NCBI GenBank assembly: GCA_030693065.1
Contig: JAUYBL010000021.1
Coordinates: 1 to 64,000 of the forward strand
Length of the DNA: 64,000 bases
Direction: 5' to 3'
Source of the DNA: Methylococcaceae bacterium
GTDB taxonomy: Bacteria > Pseudomonadota > Gammaproteobacteria > Methylococcales > Methylomonadaceae
Part shown: piece by piece, positions 1-10,550 of the stretch
Layout: every line of letters starts with the position of its first letter
Position numbering within the stretch: position 1 is the stretch's first letter
Translations under genes and position numbers: made by a program
Notes under the pieces: model-generated
Database searches by the model: none
Seen by the model: only the letters and a program-made list of their open reading frames with translations
What the model was told of the DNA's origin: nothing

Positions 1-142
1 TGAAATGGTAATGCCTGGTGACAATATTTCTGTAAAAGTAAAACTTATATCTCCTATCGCAATGGAAGATGGTCTGCGCTTTGCTATACGTGAAGGTGGT
101 CGTACTGTTGGTGCTGGTGTTGTAGCTTCAATAATTGAGTAG
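1..142 (+). CDS. tuf: Elongation factor Tu, C-terminal end (partial)
   Basis: Only the last 46 codons are present, in the frame starting at base 2. The residues match domain 3 of EF-Tu, including MVMPGDN near the start and a GRTVGAGVV stretch close to the TAG stop at 140-142. EF-Tu delivers aminoacyl-tRNA to the ribosome as a GTP complex in the cytoplasm. It lies 5 bp upstream of rpsJ, the usual gammaproteobacterial fus-tuf-S10 arrangement, so the S10 genes are probably partly transcribed from upstream of this window. The GTPase domain lies outside the window. Confidence 0.95.
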   Translation, partial: EMVMPGDNISVKVKLISPIAMEDGLRFAIREGGRTVGAGVVASIIE

Positions 143-147
143 ATAAT

Positions 148-459
148 ATGTCCAGCCAAACCATAAGAATTCGATTGAAATCATTTGATCATAAATTAAT
201 TGATCAATCTGCTGGTGAGATAGTTGAAACAGCTAGACGGACAGGTGCTCAAATAAAAGGTCCAATACCGCTGCCAACAAAAATAGAACGCTTCACTATA
301 TTAATCTCGCCGCATGTTAATAAGGATGCACGTGATCAATATGAGCTTAGAACATATAAGCGATTATTAGATATTGTGGAACCAACCGAGAAGACTGTTG
401 ATGCGTTGATGAAGTTGGATCTTGCGGCTGGTGTTGACGTTCAAATAAAGTTAAATTAA
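148..459 (+). CDS. rpsJ: 30S ribosomal protein S10
   Basis: 103 residues, the normal length for S10. The N-terminal [14 protein letters not shown] and the internal [15 protein letters not shown] segment are diagnostic of the family. S10 binds the head of the 30S subunit and, in family members, also partners NusB in transcription antitermination. It is the first gene of the S10 cluster, 5 bp after tuf. The start ATG at 148 gives the conserved short N-terminus. Arg is encoded partly by AGA, in keeping with the rest of this AT-rich cluster. Confidence 0.98.
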   Translation: MSSQTIRIRLKSFDHKLIDQSAGEIVETARRTGAQIKGPIPLPTKIERFTILISPHVNKDARDQYELRTYKRLLDIVEPTEKTVDALMKLDLAAGVDVQIKLN

Positions 460-477
460 AAATTGAGGGATTGGCAA

Positions 478-1128
478 ATGTCAATAGGTCTTATAGGTCG
501 AAAGTCAGGTATGACAAGGATCTTTACTGAAGATGGAACCTCGGTTCCAGTAACTGTTATTGAAGTTGAAAAAAATAGAATAACCCAAATTAAAACGTTA
601 AAAAATGATGGTTATAGTTCAATTCAAGTTACAGTTGGTGAAAAAAAGCCGGGCTGTTTAAATAAAGCAATAGCTGGTCATTATCTTTCAGGTAACGTAT
701 CTGCAGGTCGGGGTCTTTGGGAGTTTAGGTTGGATTCTTCCGATTCTGTTATTAGGGAAATAGGCGGAACATTAGAGTTAAATTTGTTTTCAGTAGGTCA
801 GCGTGTAGACGTAGCTGGCAAAAGCATAGGCAAAGGATTTGCAGGTGGTGTTAAAAGGCATCATTTTAGTATGCAAGATGCAACGCATGGGAATTCACTC
901 TCTCATAGGGTTTTGGGTTCAATAGGTATGTGTCAAACCCCTGGGCGTGTTTTCAAAGGAAAGAAAATGGCAGGGCACTTAGGGTCTGTTAAGAGAACGG
1001 TACAAAATTTGACGATACATGCAATTGATTTGGAGCGGAATCTTATTTTGGTTAAGGGGGCTGTTCCTGGTGCAAAAGGTGGAGATTTGATTATTACTCC
1101 AGCAATAAAACAAAAAAACAAAGGTTAA
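478..1128 (+). CDS. rplC: 50S ribosomal protein L3
   Basis: 216 residues from ATG 478. An in-frame TTG at 463 would add five residues, but a GAGGGA Shine-Dalgarno sequence at 465-470 lies between it and ATG 478, and family members begin MxIGLIGRKxGMT, so 478 is preferred. The [13 protein letters not shown] and HGNSLSHR segments are the conserved 23S-binding region near the peptidyl-transferase centre. In E. coli the Gln in this loop is methylated by PrmB. Follows rpsJ by 18 bp and precedes rplD by 3 bp, co-transcribed. Confidence 0.97.
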   Translation: MSIGLIGRKSGMTRIFTEDGTSVPVTVIEVEKNRITQIKTLKNDGYSSIQVTVGEKKPGCLNKAIAGHYLSGNVSAGRGLWEFRLDSSDSVIREIGGTLELNLFSVGQRVDVAGKSIGKGFAGGVKRHHFSMQDATHGNSLSHRVLGSIGMCQTPGRVFKGKKMAGHLGSVKRTVQNLTIHAIDLERNLILVKGAVPGAKGGDLIITPAIKQKNKG

Positions 1129-1131
1129 GCT

Positions 1132-1758
1132 ATGGGTTTGCAAATTCCAGCTTTAAGTATAAAAGATTTAAGTGTTGTTAGTACTGTTGTTGCTTCTGAT
1201 GAAATATTTGGTAAGCCATTCAACGAGACTCTAGTTCATCAGTTGGTAACGAAATATTTGGCGGGTAGTCGTGCTGGAACAAAAGCTCAGAAAACCAGGT
1301 CAGATGTAAGTGGTGGAGGTGCTAAACCTTGGCGACAAAAAGGAACTGGTCGCGCTAGATCAGGTACTACACGTAGTCCAGTATGGAGAACTGGTGGTGT
1401 TGCATTTGCTGCTCGCCCAAGAAATTATGATCAAAAATTAAACAGAAAGATGTTTCGTGCTGGATTAGTTTCTATTCTTTCCGAGTTACTTAGGCAGGAA
1501 AGATTAGTAGTGATTGATGCTTTAAATCTAGATACTTCAAAAACTAAAGATTTAAATCTGCAAATACAAAAGTTTGAGTCAAATAGAAGTATTTTAATTG
1601 TTACTTTAATTGATGAAAAATTAGCTCTGGCTTCTAGAAATATTACTAGTTTAAATGTTCTTGAGGTTAATAATTTAAACCCGGTGTTATTAGTTGGAGC
1701 AGATAAGGTTATAATTACCAGAGATGCTCTTATTCAATTAGAAGAGCGTTTAGCATGA
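1132..1758 (+). CDS. rplD: 50S ribosomal protein L4
   Basis: 208 residues, close to the E. coli length of 201. The extended loop with QKTRSDVSGGGAKPWRQKG and GRARSG is the signature that lines the peptide exit tunnel. In E. coli L4 is also the autogenous repressor of the S10 operon, acting on a leader upstream of rpsJ. Here rpsJ follows tuf by only 5 bp, so no such leader is visible. Its TGA stop overlaps the rplW ATG by 4 bp (ATGA), implying translational coupling. Confidence 0.97.
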   Translation: MGLQIPALSIKDLSVVSTVVASDEIFGKPFNETLVHQLVTKYLAGSRAGTKAQKTRSDVSGGGAKPWRQKGTGRARSGTTRSPVWRTGGVAFAARPRNYDQKLNRKMFRAGLVSILSELLRQERLVVIDALNLDTSKTKDLNLQIQKFESNRSILIVTLIDEKLALASRNITSLNVLEVNNLNPVLLVGADKVIITRDALIQLEERLA

Positions 1759-2054
1759 GTATAAATTTATATAAATTAGCTGGCGTAATTGAGGCTCCTA
1801 TTATTTCAGAGAAGAGCACAACAAGCGCTGAAAAAAACAAATGTTTTGCATTTAAAGTTAAACAAACTGCTACTAAAAAAGAAGTTAAATCGTCCGTTGA
1901 ATTAATGTTTAAAGTTGAAGTTGATTCTGTAAGAGTTCTTAATGTTTCAGGTAAGAAAAAGAAAGTCGGGCGTTCTTTTGGTAAAAGATCAGACTGGAAG
2001 AAAGCTTATGTAAAGCTTAAAGATGGTTATGATATAGAGTTCACATTCGCTTAA
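1755..2054 (+). CDS. rplW: 50S ribosomal protein L23
   Basis: 99 residues, typical for L23. The IEAPIISEKST motif near residue 12 and the KKKKVGRSFGKRSDWKKAYV stretch near residue 65 identify the family. L23 sits at the exit of the nascent-peptide tunnel and docks trigger factor and SRP. Overlaps rplD by 4 bp and is followed by rplB after 34 bp, with an AGGAAACGG ribosome-binding region ahead of that gene. Confidence 0.97.
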   Translation: MSINLYKLAGVIEAPIISEKSTTSAEKNKCFAFKVKQTATKKEVKSSVELMFKVEVDSVRVLNVSGKKKKVGRSFGKRSDWKKAYVKLKDGYDIEFTFA

Positions 2055-2088
2055 TGTAATAAATTAAAATCAATAGGAAACGGTAAAA

Positions 2089-2913
2089 ATGACTATTGTA
2101 AAGTCTAAACCAACATCTCCAGGATCACGTTTTGTTGTTCGTGTTAAAACTGAAGATTTATATAAAGGTAGGCCTTATTCTCCTTTAGTAAGTAAGCTCA
2201 GTAAAAGTGGCGGTAGAAATAATAACGGAAGAATCACAACCAGGCATGTTGGTGGTGGGCATAAGCAGAGCTATCGAATAATTGATTTTAAAAGAGATAA
2301 GGATATTCCTGGTTTAGTTGAAAGATTGGAATATGATCCTAATAGAACAGCCAATATAGCACTTATACTCTTTAAAGATGGCGAGCGAAGATATATAATT
2401 GCTCCTAAAGGTCTAAGTGTTGGCCAGGAAGTTTTATCATCAGAAGCTGTTCCAGTAAAAGTCGGTAATTGCATGCCTCTTAGAAATATTCCGATGGGCA
2501 CGGTGTTGCATTGTGTCGAACTAAAACCTGGAAAAGGTGCCCAAATAGCAAGAAGTGCCGGTACATCTGTTCAGTTAGTCGCTAGAGATGGTGCTCATGC
2601 AACTTTAAGATTGCGATCGGGTGAAATGAGAAAAGTTTTGTCTGAATGTCGTGCTGTTATAGGTGAGGTATCTAATTCCGAGCATAATCTTATATCTCTA
2701 GGTAAGGCTGGTGCTAAAAGATGGCGGGGTGTAAGGCCAACTGTTCGTGGTGTTGTAATGAATCCCGTTGATCATCCTCATGGAGGTGGTGAAGGTAGAA
2801 CGTCTGGTGGTCGTCATCCGGTTTCACCTTGGGGCGTGCCTACTAAAGGTTATAAAACTAGAAAAAATAAACGAACTGACAATATGATTGTTAGGCGTCG
2901 TAAGCAAAAATAG
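2089..2913 (+). CDS. rplB: 50S ribosomal protein L2
   Basis: 274 residues, full length. Conserved elements in order are [18 protein letters not shown] near residue 42, the [15 protein letters not shown] core, and the C-terminal [14 protein letters not shown] containing the histidine implicated in peptidyl-transferase function. L2 is a primary 23S rRNA binder needed for subunit association. Sits in standard S10 order between rplW and rpsS. Confidence 0.98.
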   Translation: MTIVKSKPTSPGSRFVVRVKTEDLYKGRPYSPLVSKLSKSGGRNNNGRITTRHVGGGHKQSYRIIDFKRDKDIPGLVERLEYDPNRTANIALILFKDGERRYIIAPKGLSVGQEVLSSEAVPVKVGNCMPLRNIPMGTVLHCVELKPGKGAQIARSAGTSVQLVARDGAHATLRLRSGEMRKVLSECRAVIGEVSNSEHNLISLGKAGAKRWRGVRPTVRGVVMNPVDHPHGGGEGRTSGGRHPVSPWGVPTKGYKTRKNKRTDNMIVRRRKQK

Positions 2914-2926
2914 TTAAGGAGTTATT

Positions 2927-3202
2927 GTGCCGCGTTCAATTAAAAAGGGTCCTTTTATCGATCATCATCTACTGAAGAAAATTGAAGATGCTTTGATTAA
3001 TAAAAGTAAAAAACCTATCAAGACTTGGTCAAGAAGATCTATGATCATTCCAGACATGTTAGGTCTTACCATTGCTGTGCATAATGGTAGATTGCATATA
3101 CCTGTTCTCGTTTCTGAAAATATGGTGGGTCACAAATTAGGTGAGTTTGCGCCGACAAGGACCTACAAAGGTCATGTTGCTGACAAGAAATCTGGAAGGT
3201 AA
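2927..3202 (+). CDS. rpsS: 30S ribosomal protein S19
   Basis: 91 residues with a GTG start at 2927, preceded by AAGGAG at 2915-2920. The sequence begins [12 protein letters not shown] and contains [10 protein letters not shown] and [16 protein letters not shown], the family hallmarks. S19 binds the 3' domain of 16S rRNA with S13 in the 30S head. GTG initiation gives the conserved N-terminus, so no other start is credible. Confidence 0.97.
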   Translation: MPRSIKKGPFIDHHLLKKIEDALINKSKKPIKTWSRRSMIIPDMLGLTIAVHNGRLHIPVLVSENMVGHKLGEFAPTRTYKGHVADKKSGR

Positions 3203-3204
3203 TT

Positions 3205-3543
3205 ATGTCGAGTGTTTCAGCAAAATTAAATAATGCTCCTCTGTCTGCTCAAAAGGCAAGACTTGTCGGCGATCAAATACGTAATTTGACGGTTGAAAAT
3301 GCTTTAAATACATTGACTTTTAGTAATAAAAAGGCAGCTACAATTATAAAAAAGCTGCTTGAGTCTGCTGTTGCAAATGCGGAACACAATGACGGTCTGG
3401 ATATTGATGATTTAAAAGTGTCTACCGTTTTCATAAATGAAGGCGTAACTATGAAAAGATTTAAGGCAAGAGCTAAAGGACGTGCAAACCATATTCTTAA
3501 AAGAACCTGCCACATTACAATTACAGTATCAGAAGTCGAGTAG
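3205..3543 (+). CDS. rplV: 50S ribosomal protein L22
   Basis: 112 residues, normal length. [14 protein letters not shown] near the N-terminus and the C-terminal [22 protein letters not shown] hairpin region mark L22; that beta-hairpin lines the nascent peptide tunnel and is a site of macrolide-resistance changes in other bacteria. Starts 2 bp after the rpsS stop. Confidence 0.97.
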   Translation: MSSVSAKLNNAPLSAQKARLVGDQIRNLTVENALNTLTFSNKKAATIIKKLLESAVANAEHNDGLDIDDLKVSTVFINEGVTMKRFKARAKGRANHILKRTCHITITVSEVE

Positions 3544-3553
3544 GGGTTAGAAA

Positions 3554-4225
3554 ATGGGTCAAAAAGTACATCCAATCGGCATACGTTTAGGCATTGTTAA
3601 GGATTGGAATTCTAGATGGTATGCAAGTTCACAAGATTATCCTTATTTTTTACATCAAGATTTGTTGGTAAGGTCTTTTATAAAAAAGAAACTATCCCAC
3701 GCATCTGTTAGTAAAATTCAGATAAATCGACCTGCAAATAATGCTCATATTACAATACATACGGCGCGACCAGGTATTGTGATTGGAAAAAAAGGGGAGG
3801 ATATTGATGGCTTAAGACAGGAAATTTCTAAAATAATGGGGATTCCAGTTCAGTTAAATATTGAAGAAATAAGGAAGCCTGAGCTAGATGCTCAATTAGT
3901 TGCTGAAAGTATAGCGCAACAACTTGAGAAGCGAATAATGTATCGTCGTGCAATGAAGCGTGCTGTTACTAATACAATGCGTTTAGGTGCGGAAGGTGTA
4001 AAAATAAACGTCGGTGGTCGATTAAACGGAGCTGAGATTGCAAGGAGTGAATGGTATAGAGAGGGGCGAGTTCCTCTTCATACTTTAAGAGCAGACATTG
4101 ATTATGCGACTGCAGAAGCAAATACAACCTACGGAATAATAGGTATTAAAGTGTGGATATTTAAAGGTGAAGTGTTTGATACTGATGCTAACGTAGCGTC
4201 TGTTAATTCTGAATCAAAGAAATAG
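3554..4225 (+). CDS. rpsC: 30S ribosomal protein S3
   Basis: 223 residues, slightly shorter than the 233 of E. coli, the difference being in the variable C-terminal tail. [14 protein letters not shown] starts the protein, and the type II KH domain shows its loop as [11 protein letters not shown] near residue 74. The C-terminal domain carries [14 protein letters not shown]3 lies at the mRNA entry channel of the 30S subunit. Ten bases separate it from rplV. Confidence 0.98.
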   Translation: MGQKVHPIGIRLGIVKDWNSRWYASSQDYPYFLHQDLLVRSFIKKKLSHASVSKIQINRPANNAHITIHTARPGIVIGKKGEDIDGLRQEISKIMGIPVQLNIEEIRKPELDAQLVAESIAQQLEKRIMYRRAMKRAVTNTMRLGAEGVKINVGGRLNGAEIARSEWYREGRVPLHTLRADIDYATAEANTTYGIIGIKVWIFKGEVFDTDANVASVNSESKK

Positions 4226-4241
4226 TTGAAGGGAATACATA

Positions 4242-4655
4242 ATGCTTCAACCAAAAAGAACTAAATTCCGTAAGCAACACAAAGGCAGAAATAACGGTAC
4301 TGCTGTAAAGGGCTCGTCAGTGAGTTTTGGCGAGTATGGTTTGAAATCAATAAGCCGAGGTCGATTGACTGCTCGTCAGATAGAATCAGCAAGGCGTGCT
4401 ATAACAAGACATGTTAAGCGTGGCGGTAAGATCTGGATAAGAATTTTTCCTGATAAACCAATAACAAAGAAGCCATTAGAAGTACGTATGGGTAAGGGAA
4501 AGGGAAGTGTAGAGTATTGGGTAGCTCAGATCAGACCTGGTACAATGTTATATGAAATACAAGGTGTTTCAGAAGAGTTAGCAAGGGAGGCATTTGCTCT
4601 TGCATCTGCAAAGCTTCCTTTAAAAACACTATTCACCGCACGGACAATAATGTAA
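4242..4655 (+). CDS. rplP: 50S ribosomal protein L16
   Basis: 137 residues. [16 protein letters not shown] at the start and [13 protein letters not shown] near residue 82 are diagnostic. L16 helps form the tRNA acceptor path on the 50S subunit; the Arg preceding MGKGKG is the residue hydroxylated by YcfD in E. coli. The TAA stop shares its last base with the rpmC ATG (TAATG). Confidence 0.98.
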   Translation: MLQPKRTKFRKQHKGRNNGTAVKGSSVSFGEYGLKSISRGRLTARQIESARRAITRHVKRGGKIWIRIFPDKPITKKPLEVRMGKGKGSVEYWVAQIRPGTMLYEIQGVSEELAREAFALASAKLPLKTLFTARTIM

Positions 4656-4846
4656 TGAATGTAAAAGAACTACGTAATAAAACAGACGAAGAGCTTAAAT
4701 TGATTTTAGTTGATCTTTCTCGTGAGCATTTTAACTTACGTGTACAGAAAGCAACTGCGCAATTATCAAAAACACATTTAATTAAAAGAACTAAGCGTAG
4801 TGTCGCAAAAGTTTTAACTGTTTTAACTGAAAAAGCGAGGGTGTAA
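4655..4846 (+). CDS. rpmC: 50S ribosomal protein L29
   Basis: 63 residues, exactly the usual size. [17 protein letters not shown] followed by the [13 protein letters not shown] helix is the two-helix antiparallel coiled fold of L29, located near the tunnel exit beside L23. It overlaps both neighbours by one base, showing tight translational coupling rplP-rpmC-rpsQ. Confidence 0.97.
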   Translation: MNVKELRNKTDEELKLILVDLSREHFNLRVQKATAQLSKTHLIKRTKRSVAKVLTVLTEKARV

Positions 4847-5109
4847 TGGTTGAGAATGCTAATAATATAAGAACTGTTACAGGTACTGTTGTCAGTAATA
4901 AAATGGAAAAAACTATAACAGTACTTGTTACTCGTGTAACAAAACATCCTGTATATGGCAAGTATATTAAACGATCTTCTAAATTGCTTGCTCATGATGA
5001 GCATAATTTATGCAAAGAAGGCGACTTGGTTTCAATTACTTCATGTAGACCTTTGTCTAAAAACAAAACCTTTAAGTTAGTTGAAGTTTTGGTAAATGCT
5101 GATAGATAA
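4846..5109 (+). CDS. rpsQ: 30S ribosomal protein S17
   Basis: 87 residues. The [18 protein letters not shown] beginning and [19 protein letters not shown] in the OB fold identify S17, a primary binder of the 5' domain of 16S rRNA. The start shares one base with the rpmC stop. A 33-bp gap follows before rplN, so this is the last gene of the S10 transcript proper, although no terminator is visible and transcription probably continues. Confidence 0.97.
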   Translation: MVENANNIRTVTGTVVSNKMEKTITVLVTRVTKHPVYGKYIKRSSKLLAHDEHNLCKEGDLVSITSCRPLSKNKTFKLVEVLVNADR

Positions 5110-5142
5110 AGAAACTTTAAAGAATATATTTAGGAATTTATA

Positions 5143-5511
5143 ATGATTCAGATGCAAACTAATCTTGAAGTGGCTGACAATAGCGGCGCAAAAAAGGTAA
5201 TGTGTATCAAGGTGTTAGGTGGGTCTCATAGGCGTTATGCTGGAATTGGAGACATAATAAAAGTAAGTATAAAAGATGCAATACCAAGAGGAAGGGTTAA
5301 AAAAGGTGATGTATATAACGCGTTGGTTGTAAGAACCCGTAAAGGAGTTAGAAGGTCAGATGGCTCAGTTATACGATTTGATGGAAATGCAGCTGTTATT
5401 TTAAATAATAATTTGCAGCCTATTGGTACACGTATTTTTGGCCCGGTTACTCGTGAATTAAGAGGGGAAAAATTCATGAAAATAATATCTTTGGCCCCAG
5501 AAGTTTTATAG
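5143..5511 (+). CDS. rplN: 50S ribosomal protein L14
   Basis: 122 residues, full length. [19 protein letters not shown] and the [14 protein letters not shown]-like core are unmistakable. L14 contributes to the 50S face that contacts 16S rRNA and binds the silencing factor RsfS in other bacteria. First gene of the spc block; rplX follows after 8 bp. Confidence 0.98.
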   Translation: MIQMQTNLEVADNSGAKKVMCIKVLGGSHRRYAGIGDIIKVSIKDAIPRGRVKKGDVYNALVVRTRKGVRRSDGSVIRFDGNAAVILNNNLQPIGTRIFGPVTRELRGEKFMKIISLAPEVL

Positions 5512-5519
5512 GCAACTTT

Positions 5520-5837
5520 ATGCAGAAAATAAAAAAAGGCGATGACGTAGTTGTCTTGGCAGGTAAAGATAAAGGTAAGTCTGGAAGGGTATCTATGATT
5601 CTTGCGACTGGTAAAGTTCTGGTTGACGGAATTAATCAATATAAAAAAACTCAAAAGTCTAATCCTACGACAGGTGTTTCTGGGGGCTTGATAACAATCG
5701 AATTGCCCATTGATATATCTAACGTCGGTTTGTACAATCCGATAACAAAAAAGCCGGATCGTGTTGGATTTAGGTATTTAGAAAATGGTACTAAGGTAAG
5801 GTTTTTTAAATCAACTAATGAAGTTGTTGATGTTTAG
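5520..5837 (+). CDS. rplX: 50S ribosomal protein L24
   Basis: 105 residues. The KOW motif is visible at [20 protein letters not shown] (residues 5-24), followed by the conserved [16 protein letters not shown]-type segment. L24 is one of the two assembly initiators of the 50S subunit. Spaced 8 bp from rplN and 14 bp from rplE. Confidence 0.97.
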   Translation: MQKIKKGDDVVVLAGKDKGKSGRVSMILATGKVLVDGINQYKKTQKSNPTTGVSGGLITIELPIDISNVGLYNPITKKPDRVGFRYLENGTKVRFFKSTNEVVDV

Positions 5838-5851
5838 GGTTATATGAAATC

Positions 5852-6391
5852 ATGGCTAGATTAAAAAGAGAATACAGAGAAAAAATATTACCTGCTTTAC
5901 TAGAGCAGTTTTCGTATAAATCAATTATGCAAGCACCACAGATTACGAAAATAACTCTAAATATGGGAGTTGGTGAAGCTGTAGCAGATAAAAAATCACT
6001 ACAATCTGCACTTAGTGATATGGAAAAAATATCTGGTCAAAAACCAGTTGTTACTCTTGCAAGAAAGTCTATTGCAGGCTTTAAAATTAGAGATGACATG
6101 CCAATAGGATGTAAAGTAACTCTGCGAAGTGATAGAATGTATGAGTTCCTTGATAGGTTAATTAATATCTCAATACCCCGCATAAGAGATTTCAGGGGTT
6201 TGAGCCCAAAAAGTTTTGATGGTCGTGGAAATTATTCTTTAGGTGTTAAAGAGCAGATTATATTTCCAGAAATTGATTATGACAAAATTGATGTGTTGCG
6301 TGGTATGGATATAACAATTACTACAACAGCTAAAACTAATGACGAAGGGTTAGCATTGCTAAAACTTTTTAATTTTCCATTTAAAAGTTAA
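5852..6391 (+). CDS. rplE: 50S ribosomal protein L5
   Basis: 179 residues, the family norm. [15 protein letters not shown] near residue 34 and the [21 protein letters not shown] segment identify L5, which binds 5S rRNA and contacts the P-site tRNA. In standard spc order between rplX and rpsN. Confidence 0.98.
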   Translation: MARLKREYREKILPALLEQFSYKSIMQAPQITKITLNMGVGEAVADKKSLQSALSDMEKISGQKPVVTLARKSIAGFKIRDDMPIGCKVTLRSDRMYEFLDRLINISIPRIRDFRGLSPKSFDGRGNYSLGVKEQIIFPEIDYDKIDVLRGMDITITTTAKTNDEGLALLKLFNFPFKS

Positions 6392-6405
6392 AGAGTAACT
6401 TAATT

Positions 6406-6711
6406 ATGGCAAAAAAATCAATGATTGCACGTGAAGTTAAACGTAAAAGCTTAGTAAAAAAATTAAGTCACAAGCGTTTAAGGCTAAAAGAAACAATTAG
6501 AGATCCTAATTCAAGTTACGATCAAAAAGAAACGGCCCAGCTACAACTTCAGAAAATGCCGAGAGATTCCAGTGTTTCAAGAGTAAGAAATCGTTGTAAT
6601 CTAACAGGCCGTCCACATGGCTATTATCGAAAATTCGGCTTAAGTAGAAACAAACTTAGAGAAGCCACTATGAGAGGCGATGTACCTGGCCTTGTTAAGG
6701 CAAGTTGGTAG
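6406..6711 (+). CDS. rpsN: 30S ribosomal protein S14
   Basis: 101 residues, the long zinc-independent (C-minus) form: the CxxC pair of the short form is absent and a single Cys is seen in [18 protein letters not shown]14 assembles late into the 30S head next to S3 and S10. Located 14 bp after rplE and 30 bp before rpsH. Confidence 0.97.
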   Translation: MAKKSMIAREVKRKSLVKKLSHKRLRLKETIRDPNSSYDQKETAQLQLQKMPRDSSVSRVRNRCNLTGRPHGYYRKFGLSRNKLREATMRGDVPGLVKASW

Positions 6712-6741
6712 TGGTAATAATCTAATGTTTGGAGAATTTAA

Positions 6742-7137
6742 ATGAGTATGACTGACCCAATAGCAGATATGTTAACCCGAATAAGAAATGGGCAATCTGC
6801 GGGAAAAAAAATAGTTAAAATGCAAGCTTCGAAATTAAAACTTTCTATTGCTAAAGTTTTAAAAGACGAAGGATATATTACTGGCTTTTCTGTTGATAGT
6901 ATAGGTCCTCATGAAGAAATTCTTGTTGAACTTAAGTACTACAAGGGTGCACCAGTAATCGAAAATATAAAAAGAATTAGTCGCCCCGGTTTAAGAATTT
7001 ACCGTTCAAAAGACCGTTTACCTGTCGTTCTTGGTGGTCTTGGAATCGCTATCGTTTCGACATCTAATGGTGTTATGACAGATAAAGCTGCACGTGCAAG
7101 TGGTCACGGTGGTGAAGTTATTTGTACTGTTTGTTAA
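6742..7137 (+). CDS. rpsH: 30S ribosomal protein S8
   Basis: 131 residues. [15 protein letters not shown] opens the protein and the C-terminal [20 protein letters not shown] is the conserved 16S-binding motif. In E. coli S8 is the translational repressor of the spc operon, acting at rplE; the same target cannot be confirmed by eye here. Begins after an AATTTGGAGAA-type ribosome-binding region at about 6729-6737. Confidence 0.98.
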   Translation: MSMTDPIADMLTRIRNGQSAGKKIVKMQASKLKLSIAKVLKDEGYITGFSVDSIGPHEEILVELKYYKGAPVIENIKRISRPGLRIYRSKDRLPVVLGGLGIAIVSTSNGVMTDKAARASGHGGEVICTVC

Positions 7138-7149
7138 TTAGGACACTCT

Positions 7150-7683
7150 ATGTCAAGAATTGCTAAAGCTCCGGTATTTATACCAAAAAGCGTGAATGTT
7201 AACGTTGATGGAAAAAGTATTTTCGTTAAAGGTGTAAAGGGCGAGATTAATTACACAGTTAACCATCTTGTAGACATTAAAATAAATGATGATGCCATTG
7301 TTATGCAGTGGGATTCTTTAAGCAAATCTGCTACAGCACAAGCTGGTACAGCAAGAGCTATAATTAATAACATGGTAACTGGAGTTTCTGATGGCTTCGA
7401 GTTAAAATTGTCCCTTGTGGGAGTTGGTTATAGGGCTCAAATTAAGGAAGATGTTTTAAGTTTATCGCTAGGCTTTTCACATCCTGTTGATTTTATTGTT
7501 CCTAGTGGAGTAACTGTTGAAACCCCATCCCAAGTAGAAATTATAGTAAAGGGCATTGATAAACAATTGGTAGGGCAGGTTGCTGCAAACATTAGAAAAT
7601 ATCGATCGCCAGAACCATATAAAGGTAAGGGTGTTAGATATTCTAATGAGAATGTGGTCAGAAAAGAAGCTAAAAAGAAATAG
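7150..7683 (+). CDS. rplF: 50S ribosomal protein L6
   Basis: 177 residues. MSRIAKAPVFIP at the start, GVGYRAQIKEDVLSLSLGFSHPV in the middle, and the C-terminal RSPEPYKGKGVRY motif are all diagnostic. L6 sits near the sarcin-ricin loop and supports elongation-factor binding. 12 bp after rpsH, 9 bp before rplR. Confidence 0.98.
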   Translation: MSRIAKAPVFIPKSVNVNVDGKSIFVKGVKGEINYTVNHLVDIKINDDAIVMQWDSLSKSATAQAGTARAIINNMVTGVSDGFELKLSLVGVGYRAQIKEDVLSLSLGFSHPVDFIVPSGVTVETPSQVEIIVKGIDKQLVGQVAANIRKYRSPEPYKGKGVRYSNENVVRKEAKKK

Positions 7684-7692
7684 GAATTTGTA

Positions 7693-8046
7693 ATGGATAA
7701 AAAATTGTCTCGTCTAAAACGAGCATTAAAATTACGTAGCAAAATTAAAGGTCAAGCAGTTAGTCGTTTATCAATTCATAGAACATCTCAGCACATATAT
7801 GCTCAAATAATTTCTGGTGATGGAAAATTAACACTGGCAAGTGCTTCTACTGTACAACCTGAAATTAAATCTACATTATCAAATACTGGCAATAGTAACG
7901 CTGCAGCTAATGTTGGTCGTTTAATTGCTGAAAAGGCTTTAGCTGTAGGTGTTACCAAAGTTGCATTTGATCGATCAGGATTTAAGTATCATGGTCGTGT
8001 AAAGGCTTTGGCAGAAGCTGCTCGTGAAGCTGGTTTAATTTTTTAG
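7693..8046 (+). CDS. rplR: 50S ribosomal protein L18
   Basis: 117 residues, typical. The [16 protein letters not shown] strand, [11 protein letters not shown] helix and C-terminal [23 protein letters not shown] are the family signature. L18 binds 5S rRNA together with L5 and L25. The expected order rplF-rplR-rpsE is kept. Confidence 0.98.
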   Translation: MDKKLSRLKRALKLRSKIKGQAVSRLSIHRTSQHIYAQIISGDGKLTLASASTVQPEIKSTLSNTGNSNAAANVGRLIAEKALAVGVTKVAFDRSGFKYHGRVKALAEAAREAGLIF

Positions 8047-8055
8047 GAGAATATT

Positions 8056-8562
8056 ATGGCTATTGCCCCTGCACAAGGTAGCGTAGATGGTTTGCAAGAA
8101 AAGTTAGTTAACGTAAGGCGTGTAGCAAAGGTCGTAAAGGGTGGTCGGGTATTTGGTTTTACTGCTTTAACTGTCGTTGGTGATGGTGAGGGTAGGGTTG
8201 GTTATGGTGTTAGTAAGGCAAGAGAGGTCCCTATTGCAATACAAAAATCCCTTGAGCAAGCGCGTAAAAACATGAAAAAAGTTGCATTAAAAGGTGACAC
8301 CCTGCAATATCCTGTCATGAATGTTACTGGTGCGGCCAAGGTTTATATGCAACCTGCTTCTGAGGGTACTGGTATAATTGCTGGTGGTGCAATGAGGGCT
8401 GTATTTGAGGTAGTGGGTGTACATAATGTTTTGGCTAAATGCATTGGCACAAGTAATCCTATTAATGTGGTACGGGCTACTATAAATGGCTTGGCTGAAA
8501 TGAGAAGTGTAGATCAAATTGCTGCTAAACGTGGGCTTTCTGTTGATAAGGTAATTGGGTAG
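8056..8562 (+). CDS. rpsE: 30S ribosomal protein S5
   Basis: 168 residues. The double-stranded RNA-binding-like N-terminal domain carries [27 protein letters not shown] (residues 27-53), and the C-terminal half has [20 protein letters not shown]5 contributes to decoding accuracy at the 30S mRNA entry site. Its TAG stop at 8560-8562 touches the rpmD start region. Confidence 0.98.
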   Translation: MAIAPAQGSVDGLQEKLVNVRRVAKVVKGGRVFGFTALTVVGDGEGRVGYGVSKAREVPIAIQKSLEQARKNMKKVALKGDTLQYPVMNVTGAAKVYMQPASEGTGIIAGGAMRAVFEVVGVHNVLAKCIGTSNPINVVRATINGLAEMRSVDQIAAKRGLSVDKVIG

Positions 8563-8567
8563 TGATA

Positions 8568-8753
8568 ATGTCGAATTCTACGCTAAGTGTAACTATGATA
8601 AAGAGTAAGAATGGAAGATTGCCTTCTCATAAAGCTTGTATTAAAGGTTTGGGCTTGAGAAAAATTAATCATTCTGTTGTCCTTGAAGATACTTTAGAAA
8701 TAAGAGGTATGATTAATAAAGTATCTTATATGTTAAAAATCAGGGAGTTATAA
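8568..8753 (+). CDS. rpmD: 50S ribosomal protein L30
   Basis: 61 residues from ATG 8568 ([14 protein letters not shown]). An in-frame GTG at 8562 overlaps the rpsE stop and would add two residues; the ATG gives the usual N-terminus and is preferred. [19 protein letters not shown] is the core of the family. L30 is a small 50S protein. The stop shares its last base with the rplO ATG. Confidence 0.94.
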   Translation: MSNSTLSVTMIKSKNGRLPSHKACIKGLGLRKINHSVVLEDTLEIRGMINKVSYMLKIREL

Positions 8754-9187
8754 TGTTTTTAAATACAATTCAATCAGCATATGGAGCAAGAAAAAAAACT
8801 GTTCGTGTGGGACGTGGCATTGGTTCAACTCTGGGTAAGACATGTGGTCGTGGCCATAAAGGACAGAAGGCTCGTTCTGGAGGGTTTCATAAAGTTGGTT
8901 TTGAGGGTGGGCAGATGCCCTTGCAACGAAGATTGCCAAAAATTGGATTTAAATCTGCACTTTCAAAATTCAGCTCAGAAGTGCGTCTTTCTGATTTAGA
9001 AATAATAAATATTGAAACTATAGATTTAAATACTTTGAAGGGCTTATCAATTGTTCCTATATTTACTAAGTCTGTTAAGGTAATAGATTCTGGTATTTTA
9101 ACAAGGTCAGTAAGGTTGTCAGGTTTAAAATGCACTGCAGGAGCAAGAGCTAAGATTATTGCTCTTGGTGGCGTTATAGAGGTTTAG
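8753..9187 (+). CDS. rplO: 50S ribosomal protein L15
   Basis: 144 residues. The Gly/Arg-rich N-terminus ([20 protein letters not shown]) followed by KARSGG and [18 protein letters not shown] is the family signature; this extension threads through 23S rRNA. Overlaps rpmD by one base and abuts secY with no gap. Confidence 0.98.
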   Translation: MFLNTIQSAYGARKKTVRVGRGIGSTLGKTCGRGHKGQKARSGGFHKVGFEGGQMPLQRRLPKIGFKSALSKFSSEVRLSDLEIINIETIDLNTLKGLSIVPIFTKSVKVIDSGILTRSVRLSGLKCTAGARAKIIALGGVIEV

Positions 9188-10522
9188 GTGAATAACATTT
9201 TAAATACACCAGCAAAGATAAATGCTGTAAAATCTGATTCTTTCTCTGATCTCAAATCTAAACTTTTATTTGTTTTAGGTGCGCTTGTTGTTTATAGAAT
9301 TGGATCACATATACCAGTTCCTGGTATTGATCCCAAAGCACTATCAATAATGTTTGAGCAGCAAGGTGGTTCTATTCTTGATATGTTCAATATGTTTTCT
9401 GGTGGTGCATTAATGCGATTAAGTATATTTGCATTAGGTATTATGCCTTATATTTCCGCTTCCATTATAATGCAGTTGATGACTGTTGTTATTCCTTATA
9501 TGGAACAGATCAAGAAAGAAGGCGAGTCTGGACGAAAAAAAATATCTCAGTTTACTCGTTTTGGTACTGTTGTTCTCGCATCGTTTCAGGGCTTAGGCAT
9601 ATCTATTGCTTTGCAAAATCAAACGGCTGGTGGTTTATCTGTTGTTTTGAGTCCAGGAATCTCTTTTATTGCAATCACAACAATAACATTGGTAACTGGC
9701 ACTGTATTTTTAATGTGGCTTGGTGAACAAGTTACGGAGCGTGGAATTGGAAATGGCATTTCGTTAATTATTTTCGCAGGTATTGTATCAGGTTTGCCAA
9801 AAGCTGTAGGAGGAACGCTCGAATTAGCTAGGACTGGTGAGATGAGCGCTGGTTTAATAATTTTATTGTTTTTGCTGTCAATATCAGTTACAGCTCTTGT
9901 TGTTTTTGTTGAAAGGGCTCAACGACGAATTACAATTAACTATCCTAAACGTCAGCAAGGTAAAAAGCTTTATGGTGGGCAGACTAGCTTCCTGCCATTA
10001 AAGTTAAATATGGCTGGTGTTATTCCGCCTATATTTGCATCTAGTATTATTTTATTTCCTGCTACAATAGCTGGTTGGTTTGCTAATTCTGATGGGCTAT
10101 TCTGGCTGCAAGATTTAGCTACTTTATTGTCTCCAGGTCAGCCTGTATATGTTTTCTTTTATGCTTTGGCTATTGTTTTCTTTTGTTTCTTTTATACCGC
10201 ATTGGTTTTTAATTCTAAAGATACTGCAGAAAATCTAAAAAAATCTGGTGCTTTTTTAGCTGGAATTAGGCCTGGTATTCAGACAAGTGTTTATATTGAC
10301 AAAGTACTTACAAGATTAACTTTGATAGGTGCTTTCTATATTACCCTGGTTTGTCTTTTGCCTGAATTTTTAATAGTTTATTGGAATGTTCCTTTTTATT
10401 TTGGTGGCACATCTTTGTTAATCATTGTTGTTGTTGTTATGGATTTTATTTCTCAAATGCAAACCCATATTATGACTCAGCAATACGATGGTTTAATGAA
10501 AAAAGCCAATCTTAAAAAATAA
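9188..10522 (+). CDS. secY: Sec translocon channel protein SecY
   Basis: 444 residues with a GTG start immediately after the rplO stop. It is the ten-helix inner-membrane pore of the SecYEG translocase. Recognisable parts are [13 protein letters not shown] in the first helix region, [12 protein letters not shown] in helix 2, the cytoplasmic loop around [32 protein letters not shown], and the C-terminal [20 protein letters not shown]. Position between rplO and rpmJ is the conserved spc arrangement. Confidence 0.98.
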   Translation: MNNILNTPAKINAVKSDSFSDLKSKLLFVLGALVVYRIGSHIPVPGIDPKALSIMFEQQGGSILDMFNMFSGGALMRLSIFALGIMPYISASIIMQLMTVVIPYMEQIKKEGESGRKKISQFTRFGTVVLASFQGLGISIALQNQTAGGLSVVLSPGISFIAITTITLVTGTVFLMWLGEQVTERGIGNGISLIIFAGIVSGLPKAVGGTLELARTGEMSAGLIILLFLLSISVTALVVFVERAQRRITINYPKRQQGKKLYGGQTSFLPLKLNMAGVIPPIFASSIILFPATIAGWFANSDGLFWLQDLATLLSPGQPVYVFFYALAIVFFCFFYTALVFNSKDTAENLKKSGAFLAGIRPGIQTSVYIDKVLTRLTLIGAFYITLVCLLPEFLIVYWNVPFYFGGTSLLIIVVVVMDFISQMQTHIMTQQYDGLMKKANLKK

Positions 10523-10550
10523 TTTAATAAAAGTATTTGGAGTGTCTGTT